Origin: Trochalopteron elliotii
Lineage: Eukaryota > Chordata > Aves > Passeriformes > Leiothrichidae
Length of the DNA: 64,000 nt
NCBI GenBank assembly: GCA_024734555.1
Contig: JANPWX010000215.1
Location: forward strand, 4,035,691 to 4,099,690
Direction of reading: 5' to 3'
Of this stretch, positions 53,301-64,000 are shown piece after piece (the first letter of the stretch is position 1; each line of letters begins with the position of its first letter). Made by a program: the position numbers and the translations under genes. The notes under the pieces were generated by a model. That model searched no databases. It was not told the origin of the DNA and saw only the letters and a list, made by a program, of their open reading frames with translations.

Positions 53301-56283
53301 GATATTTTATTTCAGTTCTGATTGATTACTAGAAAAAATAACCATGTGCCAACTTTATTTTATGCTTTTCACAATTTTCTAGCTTTTGCCTGAGTCTGAG
53401 GGCTGATCAGGCCTCCACATGGTCCTTTTAGACTGACTTTTACATCTTCACTATTTCAGTCTTTGTTGCACAGCAGCTCCTTTGAAGTATTTGCTCTGTG
53501 GTGACAGTGGTTTCCAAGTCTATATAGTGTCATAGGGAACTTAGAGCTTGAGGCAGTATAATAGATGGGGCAATGTTGAAAAGGGCAAAAATATTTTCTC
53601 TCCAAAGCATTTTTAGCACCTTCAGGGAAATCTTCTCTTGTTTCACATTAGCATATATTTATATTTGTATTTTTACAAATATGACTGCAAAGGGTTATTT
53701 CTTGGTCTGAGATTCTTTGATGAAAAATGCTATAGATGTGTGGAATACTTAGATAAAGAGTTGTGCTATTGATTTGCTCCTATTGGTATGTGGAACTGAG
53801 ATCAAAACAGCACATACAGCAAGGGAGTCACACACATGCATAACTTAAATGATGTGAGTGTTAACTATCAAATATCAAAGACTGCTTACATGCCTTATAT
53901 ACAGTGTGCATAGAGCCACCTACAGATCAGATCCCTAAGGGGAATTGTAAGTGCTATTTCCTTCATAGGCAATTCTGAAAAATATTTTTTTAATAGTTGA
54001 AGTGTCAATAGAGAATATTAATGCTAGGAATGTATAGGAAATGTGGTCTTTGAACACAACAGAGTGTTTTCATGCTTGCACATCTTTGTAAGTATGTTGA
54101 AAAACATGCATTGCATTTCACCTGTGCTTTACATGTGCAAACCCCTTTGACATTGTTTTACATGGTTTTGGTAGCTAAATTTCTTCTATGAATACTTGAT
54201 ACATAGGGGAAGCATCTTGCTTGTGTGCTGTGCAAGTGCTAGAAAAAATTGACAAGCATTGATTTTGATGTTTGGCACACATTTTAAAGCTTCACCCTAA
54301 AATGTTATATTTCCCCTGAAGTGTTTATCCATTCTCTATCTGATAATCCTCTAGGCCTCTGGGATATGGATGGTTATTTCAGGAGCTAATTAGTATTTTG
54401 TGTACACAAAGTAAAAGAATTTAAAGATAAGAGAATTGCCCTATAGTATGTAATCCAGTAATTCATGAGAGTGAAATTCCCTGACTGCAGGAGAATTTGT
54501 GAAATTCAGAAATGTTGAAGACTTGGAACTTGCTATTGCTTTGGGGAGTGCTTTGGCAAGTGGGCAATGAGCTGGAGGCCTTGTAATTCTTCATTAGAAA
54601 CTTCTGGCTAATCTTAAACACTTGGCTTTGGAAGGGTCTTTGTAGATTCTAGGTGTGTTGGTCAGATGTTCAGTAATGCCAGGTTTGGGTAGGCCCATCT
54701 GCTCAGCTTTAGCATCACCCTGTATAGTGCTGTGTGTAGGATCTCTGGTTTAGGGTCTTTGCCTGTCAGAGTGCACTGGATGGTGATGCTAATGAAGACT
54801 TGCAAGTTGAGGGATAGAAATCCCTATGGCTGTTTTCCACTGTCACTGTGACATAAGAGCCTCCGCCAACCATCAGGATAGTGCCCTATCATGTCAGTAA
54901 AAAGAGAAATGTTAAATTTTGACATCACCTTTCTTCAGGTGACTGAAGAAAGTTACCTCTGAGGAAAGACTAATGTTAGTTTGATTTTCTCAAGATGATT
55001 CAAAGCAGAGATAGTCTAAGAACTGGTTAAGTAAGTGGTGTGGAGCCACAGATGTCAAGATGCCAGTGATGTAGAACGATGTAATGAAACATTAGAAAAT
55101 ATATAAGAATAGAAGTTAGATTTGTAATAACGTTGGGATTTTCATGGCTCTGAATCTTTGTTTTAATTTTGGTGTGTGTATATTATCATGCTGTGTTTTA
55201 TCCTTTACCTTCTTCTGTGTTATTTCCATGGAATGTTTTTGAAGGAAATGAAACGATTCACCAAACTTCAGGTGATGGAGACAACCAAATAGCACCAATG
55301 AAAATTTGCAGATTTGGTATGTATAGGTGTACAAGTCTTACTGTTTATTGCTGTACTGAAAGCATTGTTTCTGCATCTCTTGTCATGTTAATAATGGTCC
55401 TTACTTTAAGAATACCAGGAATGTTATTCATTGGCCCTATGTCTAAGGAATGTAGATGAAGTCAGTTTGCCAGAGTTCCTATAGGAGGGATTCCATCCAT
55501 GTCAGTTTTTACTCAGTAAATGGAGACTGGTCCTAACTATTCCTCTGGGGACTGAAATTGCGGCAGTCAAGGCAAAGTACTATCCAACACAAAAACTGGA
55601 CTTAGTCTTCATTACATATTTATATGGTATACATTAGACAAAACAATCATGTGCTAGTAGTTCTTTTTCTCCTTTTCTTTTGTTGTTTTTTTAGTGTTAC
55701 TTTCTAACCCGTTTTGTAGATGGTAAGGGGAAGTGGCTTAAAATGCAGTCTGCCTTGTGGTAATGTTTGTGAATCTTTTTTCTCTTTCCAAACAGTTGCT
55801 TTATAGTAAGCAAAACATGCAGGATGGTAGTCCCTAAAAACAGTAGTCTTGTCCTAATCCTTTGCCTTATCCTTTGCTGACTTATGCAGTTCTAGCATGA
55901 AAATGTCAGATTGGAAAGGGTCAATCCTTTGATCCTGTTCAGTTTTTAGAAAGATCAAGGTTACAGACTTTTTCCCACTGCAGCAACGTGGCTACCTGTC
56001 ATCCAGCAATTATACAGAGACTCAACTTGTTTAACATACACCACTGAGCAACCATCAAAGGTTAACCATTTTCCAACATACTAATCTAGCTGGATGCAAA
56101 CCAACTACTTGATGAAAAATGCTCTGTATCCTGCTAATGTTTTTCTGAGTAATGCAGTCCAATTCATTTTGCTTTAGAAATTCTTCCTGGAACTTACCTG
56201 TGCCAATACTATTGTGTTTTTTTCATATGTTGTTTTCTTCAGTAGTGAATGCTTCAGAAAATGGATTAAGTAATGCATCCTTC

Positions 56284-56309
56284 TGTGTGTGTGTGTGTGT
56301 GGTGTGTGT
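56284..56309. repeat. (TG)n microsatellite
   Basis: About 12 TG units with one interruption (GGTG). Intergenic. Confidence 0.9.
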
Positions 56310-58416
56310 ATGGAAAAGAATTGTGGGACAGGTAATGCAAATACTGGAAAGAAATGAGCCTGGTCATTGAAACACCATGGGAAAGAGGATTTTATTTTGC
56401 TAGAGCCAGAAGTTTCAAAGGGAAGGGCAGAAACAAACAGATTTGCAAGGGACTGCAGTATTTGAGTAGATAGAGCACCACAAAGTACTGTGTTCTTAAG
56501 ATTCAGACAGTGGCTTGATTGGTCTGTCTAATGCGGGCTTTTATAGAAGACTTATGCCAAGAAGTATTAAATTAAGCAAATAAAAATGGAAATCCTTAAT
56601 ATTTACTGTATTATTGGCAAAAGATGTTGCAAACATTTTCTTCTGGGAGAGATGTCAAGATTCATAACCGATTACAAAAAGATCAAAAGCAAATATGGGG
56701 ACAGTAGTTGCATGACACCTAGGAGAGGTTTTATGTATAACTCACTAGTGTATTCTTGATGGTCTTGTTCACAAAATCAGATTACTGTAATTTTATACAT
56801 GTATATGATATTTGATATATGTTATGTAGGTGGTAAGTAGGATTTTGAGCCAAATTCTTCAACAAGTAAGTCCAGGTGTGTGGCAGACTGATAGCTTGCT
56901 AAGAAACCTGTGTATGAATCTTGTCAGCTTAGGCAGTATTCATTCTCCTCACAAATAGGAGGCTGTGGTCACCTACGGGAAGATATGAACAGGGCAGTGG
57001 AATGTGCATTTCTGTGAAGATGGCAGGTTCTAAAGTCTCCCTGACTTCTCTGGTTCAGTGTGGAATCGTACAGACACACTGTGCTGTGCATTCTTCCCTT
57101 TGCATGAGAAGTGAAGGCACAGAGACAGTCAGAAATGGTTTCCTATCACATGTATTTAGATTTGACAGTTTGCTACATCCCAGGGTAGCAATGTTCGTGG
57201 GCTGTTGGGCTCAGCAATCTGCAGATGGAGCAAGTCTTTTGAAGTCTCATGAAAAGTTGTGAGGATCAGAAGAAAATTAAGAACATACAGCATATGCTGT
57301 CCTCCACATACCATTTTATTCCCTTGTTTTGATCCATCTTCTCTTCATTCTCCTCTTCTAGACATACCCAGGTTCAGGCATTTCAATATCTGAAAACAAA
57401 AGATGCAGTGCAGTGGTACAACCAGTTCCCAGGTGCTATTAGCTGTTCTGGCTACTGTCCTAAAAATTGCCATAGAGATGTACACAGGCAAAAGTTTCAG
57501 CAGGCTTTTTCAATGAAGAAAAAAAAGAAACAAACACCAAAAGCAAGTGTTTCTTGCTAAAACCAAGATTTTTGCAGCTTTACATTTTAGAAACACTCAG
57601 ATCTCTGTTCTCCATCCCAACTGAATGGCCATAGGGAGTCTAAAAAGTCTTTCTCCAACTCATCCCAAAGTAAATTAATAAATAAGTAAGCAAATAAATA
57701 AAATAATAATCTAACAAGCAACAGATGTTTAAACTTGCTTCAGCTGCAATTAAAACAAAGTCTTTGTGCTGCAGAGTGTTTTAAAGCTTTGAATAGTCAC
57801 TCCATTTCTCAGTAGCTGTTCTTGTGGTAGGGGTAGGCAAGTACTTTTCTCCTTAGGCCCTCTCTCTCAATTCTTCACTGTTTTATATAGAATAACTTTA
57901 GTGATTGTGTCTGGATAGCTTTTCTTTAGCCAGCCAAACATCAGATTTCACAGACTGGTTTTTGCCTTTACTAAGTTGCTTTACAGCTTCTTCACTAAGT
58001 CACTTCTCACTGGGGCTAACAAAACAAATCAAGTGTGGAGCTCCTAAGCCAAGTCAGAGCATTGCTTTTCCTCTCAGTAGTCAAAATTAAAAAAATAATG
58101 CATCCAGACATTCTAAAAAGAGATTTTAAATATTTATGTATCAAAAGGCAAGTGTGCTGTAGTAATATTGTTCAGAACAGCTAAGAGTTTAAACAATGAG
58201 ACAATTATACACTATTGTACAAGTACTAAAATAGAGCAGGGGACAAGAAATAGGCAAAGTGTTCAAAACACTTTTCTGTCATTTAGTATTTTTTACTTAA
58301 GCAGATGGTAGTAAAAATCACTTTTTGACAGGAGTTACCATTGCAGTTTAGACTATAACAGAACTATATTATCATTTCAGGGGGTTTTGGTTTAGGCCTC
58401 TTTTCTGATAGCTGAC

Positions 58417-58533
58417 TTATTTTATTTTATTTTATTTTATTTTATTTTATTTTATTTTATTTTATTTTATTTTATTTTATTTTATTTTATTTTATTTTAT
58501 TTTATTTTATTTTATTTTATTTTATTTTATTTT
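58417..58533. repeat. (TTTTA)n microsatellite, about 23 units
   Basis: An uninterrupted run of the TTTTA pentamer for about 117 bp, in the CRPPA-SOSTDC1 intergenic region. No variant unit was seen. Confidence 0.97.
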
Positions 58534-61412
58534 CCATAACATTCAAGAAGTACCATATTCCATTAAAACATCCCTATTAAAGAAGTTGTACAGGTTTTCA
58601 TTTCTATTAAGACATCTTCTGTATTTCTTTGTGATTGTAAAGAAGCATTAAGAAGGCCTGAATTTCAGGTAATGTAACATCACCTCTTTCACTATCATGA
58701 CAAACCAAAGGGATTTGTTTTGTCAAAGGGAAAATGCAAACTCTCAAAATGGAGTTACAGTCCAGTGTTTCAAAAGGTTTCTCTCAGCAATTACTAGAGA
58801 CTACTTATTTTCATGGCATGTCGTTCAGTCAGCATTAATTAAAAATCAAGAGTGTTTTCTTGTCATGGAAGCATTGAGTGAGGTAGATGTTTGATTATTA
58901 ACTCAGTGGTAGGCAATATCTCTTGTAAATCACACTTTTCTAGTATGTCAGTCCACATAACTCACAGAAGGAGTGAGCTGAAAGGGTTGATGTCTTTCAG
59001 AACGATGCATGGGCAGGCTTTTTGTTGTGGGGGTGACATTCAGGCAAAATTAGCAAATCCAGTGACAGAATGTCTGCTTAGCTCATAAATCTCTAGAGAA
59101 TTTTCAGGTTTAGCCTGGAGCCATGTTTATATGTATGTCAATGAACTTAAAATCAAAGCCCCTTGCCTGGCCTCCGGGAAAGGAAATGCATCATGAGAAT
59201 AGGATACCTTCCAACTCTAAGGATTCCTTATAATTTTCAGCTGAACACCTCCAGGTTAATACTGTAGCAACAAGACTCTCACAGTGGAATGTACTGAACA
59301 GTCCTTACTTGATTAATGTTGTACTTCTTCAGGAAGGATATAAAGGTCAAGGTTAGAAGGACTAAAGTGATTTACTAGCAGAAATCTGTTAGGTATTTTG
59401 AAGGGTGTTATTCAAATGTCTGCTTTATTTCCAAACAAATGACTAAGCTTGGATTGGGTGGTTCTGATTTCAAGGCTGCTGGAAAGGCAAGAGCAACAGA
59501 TTTGTTACTATTATTAAATAACTAAATAAATAAACTTCTCAAGGGCCTTTCTAGTCTAGATTGCAAATGCCAGCCCCTTATGACTTCCAGGGTTGATAAA
59601 TGTCTTAATGACACATAGTATCTACCACTGCCTCTAAGAAGTGTGCCTGAGTGCCTCCATGCTATCAAAACAATCAGCGTCTGGCTAAGTTTGTTTCTAG
59701 TGATGTCTCAGGAAAATTGATTTCCACTCATTATAAAACAATTTACCCCTTAGCTGGGAGAAGATTTCATCAACTCAAAAGTAATGAAATAGTGATGGCA
59801 GATTAACAGATTATTTCCTAAATTTTTCACTTTTAGTTTTCTAAAGAAGCAAGTATGAGAAATTATAAAATTATTAGGTTTTTTAAAGATGTTTGAAATT
59901 ATTTTTAAGAAAGTATTTGAAATTCTGATCTGCCTATATGATTGAACATCATTGAGAAAGTCAACTTCTATATAATTTTAGTGTAATAAATCTAGACTAT
60001 TTATATTCTAATGTATAGAAAAAATTATCTAATCTGCCTCTACATTGTACTTTTCAAAAAAAATTCATATTTCTTGTATCTATTTGACAATACTTTAGGT
60101 AAAAAAATTTAGCATGTTTGTCTTTCCTTTTTAGCTCAGAAGGAAACTTGAGATGTACCACATCTAAAATTATTTCAGTGTAAGCAATACTATTCACTGA
60201 GTCTTTGAGAAACTTTGGCCACTGACCTCCACAAGAGCAATGGCCCATATCCTACACACTGCAACTTTACATGTTGGAGATTCTCCACAAGAGACTAGTT
60301 AGATGTCCTTGTGTAATGCCTTTTGTCTGGATCCTTGGATAGACCCCTATGAAGTCATATGTAGCCGGATGAAACCCAAGGCAGATTGTAGAGGCCACAT
60401 TGAAGAATTCAGAGCTACAGGTTGCTCTGAATATAGGTTGCATCACAGAGTAACATTATTCCTTCAGAAAATTCTACATGAGTATATTTCTAGTGCTGTT
60501 TTCCTACAGATCTCTCCCACAAAAGGCCAATCACGGCCAAAGAAGAGACCTTGGCTAACTCAGGTGGCATGTCAAAGTTAAGTTGCTGCTCCTGCTGGCT
60601 TCCCTCATGTTCCCTCAAATATCCCAGACTTAGAAATGGGCCCCATGGTCTTTCTATAGCATGTCCAGCAAAATTTCACAAAGTCATTTTAGCTGAAGTG
60701 TGTCAGCTTATTCCTCTTGGGGTAGTTCTGCATAAAAAGACATTCTAGAAGTTATTATCCCTCTTTCTAAATGTAAACTGATATTAAACATGTATTTTGT
60801 TCCTATAGTCCAACTTCACTGACTGAAGAGGAGTTATGAGCAAGATGTGCAGTTTTTTCATCCTTCTTATTTCTGGAAGTTAAACACAGAACAGGTAGAG
60901 TAGCTTTAATGATTTTTAGTGACTATTGACATTGAAATTGGTTATATTTTGGTCCATTATCTCAGTATTTTGTGTTTTATCATCCTGAATAAATAGCTGG
61001 ATAGCAATCTAAAAATTGATAGATATTTGGCATTTGGAAAAAAAAATCTGTCATGAAATGATTGAATGAGACTATAATGTCTGTTAAAAAAAAATAATAA
61101 TAAATCTCCAAGTCTGCTGAACTGATATGCCTAGCAGCAATGTCATTTCAGTTCTCTCTTTGCTAACTCCTTTATTCATCATCTCTCCTTTTATGCGTAA
61201 AAGAAACACCTTTAAGATCAGAAAATTTAAATATAAATGGTCTCTGCTCTCATCATTTTGATATTTCCAGAGTCACAAGACTGAATTTGAAACAACTAGT
61301 TTATTAAAGCAGGGGGGTTTTAACTATACTACCATGTGGATCACTTAAAATTGAATTAGAAAGCGTATCTCTCTCTTATTTATGGCAAATTTTAAAGTGA
61401 AAAATCAGTACA

Positions 61413-61475
61413 TTTTGTCGATAAATTTAAATTTATTGATTTAAATTTGTCGATAAATTTTGTCGAAAAATTTAA
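61413..61475. repeat. AT-rich inverted/direct repeat cluster
   Basis: Three copies of TGTCGA(T/A)AAATTT in direct orientation (61416-61428, 61448-61460, 61461-61473, the last with A for T) are interleaved with the self-complementary AAATTTAAATTT and TTTAAATT blocks. Its role is unknown. Confidence 0.75.
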
Positions 61476-62242
61476 GATTCAGTAAGTCAAGTCAGGCAGC
61501 AGCAGTGATTTTCAAATAGTTCTCCATTAATGACCAAGATGTCTGCCAAGAACTTCATTATGAATCTTTTGGAATTAAAATGTAAAATGGGATGAGATAA
61601 AAAAGAAGGTCAAAGAGAACTTGGGTGAGACCTTATCAGGCAAGACTTCTCATTACTCTCCTCTTGTGTAATTTTTACTTTGAGTGCAAATGGATTGTAA
61701 AAGTTAATGATTTAAGAACAGCAGAATTTCCCATGACGAAATCTTGCCCATGGTGTTTAAATATTGCTTGAAAGATTGAGAACAGGTGATTCATGCAGTA
61801 TGTGTTGAAAAGTAGATTAATAACCAATTTTGTGATACATTCTATAAGAACTTGTGAATAAATGTGCAGGACTGTATTGGTTCCATAGAAAAAATGAAAC
61901 CATATGTAATTTATACCATTATTCTGACTTGATCATTACTAATGAAAAGAAAAAAAATAGCAGTGTCTCACTAGCTTGTAAAATTTCTGTGGCCTACACT
62001 TCTGAAATGCAGAGCTTGAGAATTGTTAAATAAGAACCTGACTTGGACCGTTAATAAGCACCATCTGTTAAATGGTCATATAAGATTTTTACATTGAGAA
62101 AGATTGTTTTAATGTTAAATTTCATGGATAGACTTTTTTAAACCAAATAATATTCTCCCTTTTTTTAAGTTGAAGTTTTGTGACTGGTTGAAATGTGTAC
62201 ATTTTCATACAGAGATCCAGACAATACAATTTTTTAGCAGTG

Positions 62243-63121
62243 TTTATTTTTGTAAAAAAAAAAAAAAAACCAATTTGAAAGGAATCATATCTGTCTTTTG
62301 ATTGCACACTTTTAAAACAAAAATAATACAAGATGAAGAATGAAAAATACAGTTTTTATGATGCTATGTCAAAATAAAACCTAAGTCTATGAATGTTCAA
62401 AATTAAAATATATATACCTAAATGCTAAATGTCTATTTTACATTATCTACAAAATGTATGTTCTAATCCAGGCCCAAATCATAGGAAAATACTTTGATAC
62501 ATATGAAAAGCTATAAACATAAGGAAATTTTGAAGGGAAAAAACACACATAAAAGCTCATTAAATAATTACAACAACAAATAAATAGTATGTTCAGCTTT
62601 ACTTTTTGATTGCTGCCATGCATATTTTAATTTTTGGTCTACTAAGATAAGAGAAAGGTGAGCATGCAAAGCACTTTTTCTTAGAATTAATCTGAAAGCA
62701 GATACAAGGTGGTGTATTTTTAAGCTGTTGTCAGAAGATCATAAAACATGATATAAAAGGCAATAGATGTGATAACTGTTCTCAGGAAAACACACAACAA
62801 AGCATCGTTTTACAAAATTGACTTCAGCAAATACTCTTGGCAAATTTTCTTTGCTTCCATGGCTGGAGAAATTGTAAAAGTTTATAGTGTGGTTTTGGAA
62901 GGCTTGTATTATTCCTCATCTTGAGCGTTTGGAAAATCACCCCAAAGGTCCATATGCTGAGAATGCCCCTTTTGATTTTGGTCAAAGCAATAAGCATGTA
63001 GTGTCAACTGAGAACACAGCAATGGCAGACTTGTCTTTAAGCAGTCAGAATGGTAAAGCAAATGGTTACAGGTGAGTTCAGTTTTGGCACAAGGAGAGGG
63101 AGATGAGAGAGCAGAGGATAT
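62243..63121 (-). other. SOSTDC1: Probable SOSTDC1 3' untranslated region
   Basis: DNA downstream of the SOSTDC1 stop codon. Two candidate polyadenylation signals on the minus strand were seen: ATTAAA at 62626-62631 and AATAAA at 62243-62248. The boundary is an inference from these motifs only. Confidence 0.4.
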
Positions 63122-63537
63122 CTAACTTGTGCTATGCTTGCTGGATTTACTGGCTCTTTTCCTTTCTTTGTGGTGCTGGATGGGTTTTGCTTGAGAGGTT
63201 CCCTCAAAGTTGTGGCTGGACTCGTTGTGCTGCCTGGTGTATCGCTTGCACTTGCAGGCCGTGACCACAGTTATTTTGTAGGTTCTTATACTTCCATCCT
63301 GGCACTGCAGCTGAATCCTCTGAGTGCGAGTTTTATCATTGACACATCTCCACTCCTGTGAGCTCCGCCTGCTCCAGTACTTGGTTCCATAACCTCCTCC
63401 AATCCAGTTGGGGAGCAGTGGCAAAGGGAGGCATTCACCAGCACACACCAGTTCTTTCAGGGGGTTAATGCTGGTGCATTGGCCATCTGAGATGTACTTG
63501 GTGGATCTCAGTTCTCGACAGCCAACTTGAACACGAT
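63122..63537 (-). CDS. SOSTDC1: SOSTDC1 last exon (cystine-knot domain)
   Basis: SOSTDC1 (ectodin, WISE, USAG-1) is a secreted antagonist of BMP ligands and a modulator of Wnt signalling through LRP4/5/6. This exon codes 137 residues plus a TAG stop at 63124-63122. The acceptor is TTCTGCAG|ATCGTGTTC. The peptide opens RVQVGCRELRSTKYISDGQC and carries all eight cysteines of the C-terminal cystine knot (CREL, GQC, LVC, GEC, WRC, LQC, CKC), the PNWIGGGYG loop, an N-glycosylation sequon (HNESS) and a basic tail (KERKRASKSSKH). From memory the human protein is 206 aa, so about 69 N-terminal residues, including the signal peptide, come from an upstream exon right of position 64000. One change from the mammalian sequence is Ile in GSIRTYK, usually Thr. 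Confidence 0.97.
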
Positions 63538-64000
63538 CTGCAGAATGCACAGAACAAGAAACACTGAGATTCAGAATGGAGTGCTTTCCTTAAACAGTCA
63601 TTTTCACATTAACCAGGTATGTTTTGCAGAAGTTAAAGTAGGCTGTAATCTTTACAGGACATCTCTTTGCTGTTGTGTCCCCCAACACAAGGGCCTCAAG
63701 TGCTGATGGTATCTCTGGATAATACCACAGCATAAAGAAATCCTAATGACATGCACTTCAGCAGTTGTGGTAGAAGAGGCAATTTTATTCTCTATCCTTC
63801 TTCTAAAAGGGAGATACCTTTTAGGAGAGAAAAAACGCCCCAAGGGAAGAAATGTTTCCTGCTTGTTCTCAGTCTAGGGAATCTGCGCTGTGATGTTTAC
63901 AACGATTATGTTCGATCATTAGCAAGGGGGAAAGCACTGCTTTGGAAACAGTTGAAATGCTTTTAAATGAGTTTCAAATAGTGTGTTTCTTCTCATTCCA
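63538..64000 (-). other. SOSTDC1: SOSTDC1 intron (partial)
   Basis: Intron preceding the last SOSTDC1 exon. The signal-peptide exon is not in this stretch. The only structure seen is a 12-bp hairpin (63799-63828). Confidence 0.75.

Larger units (their letters stand above)
49413..62242. other. CRPPA-SOSTDC1 intergenic region
   Basis: About 12.8 kb without a supported gene. It contains the distal CpG-rich segment, a CR1 copy (49665-50320), a (TG)n tract (56284-56309), a (TTTTA)n microsatellite (58417-58533) and an AT-rich repeat cluster (61413-61475). Other reading frames are short and lack family resemblance. By analogy with the mammalian locus, SOSTDC1 enhancers may lie here, but none can be pointed to from sequence alone. 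Confidence 0.75.

Noticed and set aside
59190..59240. Possible CR1 tail (CCTTCCAACTCTAAGGATTCC)
   Set aside because: Only about 20 bp resembles the CR1 3' end, with no CR1 body upstream.
1..64000. A CRISPR array, operon, phage or other undescribed system
   Set aside because: No spaced identical repeats, no clustered prokaryotic-type genes and no intact viral or transposon coding region are present.

Overview
This window looks like nuclear DNA from a bird. It is AT-rich and intron-dominated, with six CR1 LINE fragments carrying the typical avian 3' tail, one intact solo LTR, and two split protein-coding genes in a known vertebrate order. The genus cannot be told from the sequence alone. There is no operon, prokaryotic gene, CRISPR array or complete mobile element.

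Layout: positions 2133 to 49012 hold the 5' half of CRPPA (also called ISPD), the CDP-ribitol synthase needed for alpha-dystroglycan glycosylation. It is on the minus strand. Five coding exons are readable: exon 1 (5' end lost in a 400-base N gap, 49013-49412), exon 2 (41000-41279), exon 3 (23529-23678), exon 4 (9511-9615) and exon 5 (2133-2178). Exons 3-5 are short, uncalled by simple ORF finding, and were found by matching splice sites and family sequence. Together they give 669 nt of uninterrupted, phase-consistent coding sequence; the remaining 3' exons lie beyond position 1. Exon 1 sits in a GC-rich, CpG-island-like segment (about 48480-49560) with clustered GC boxes.

From about 49665 to 62240 is intergenic DNA: one CR1 copy close to the CRPPA promoter, a pure (TTTTA)n microsatellite of about 23 units, and otherwise no gene. 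Positions 63122-63537 hold the last coding exon of SOSTDC1 (ectodin/WISE/USAG-1), also on the minus strand, coding for the complete cystine-knot region. Its first exon lies beyond the right edge. CRPPA next to SOSTDC1, both in the same orientation, is the arrangement known from human 7p21. The two genes are neighbours by conserved synteny and do not share a pathway.

Most noteworthy is a 682-bp solo LTR with perfect 6-bp target duplications. It lies in CRPPA intron 1, only 135 bp upstream of exon 2, in the gene's sense orientation, and carries TATA-like and polyadenylation motifs. No previously undescribed system could be supported.
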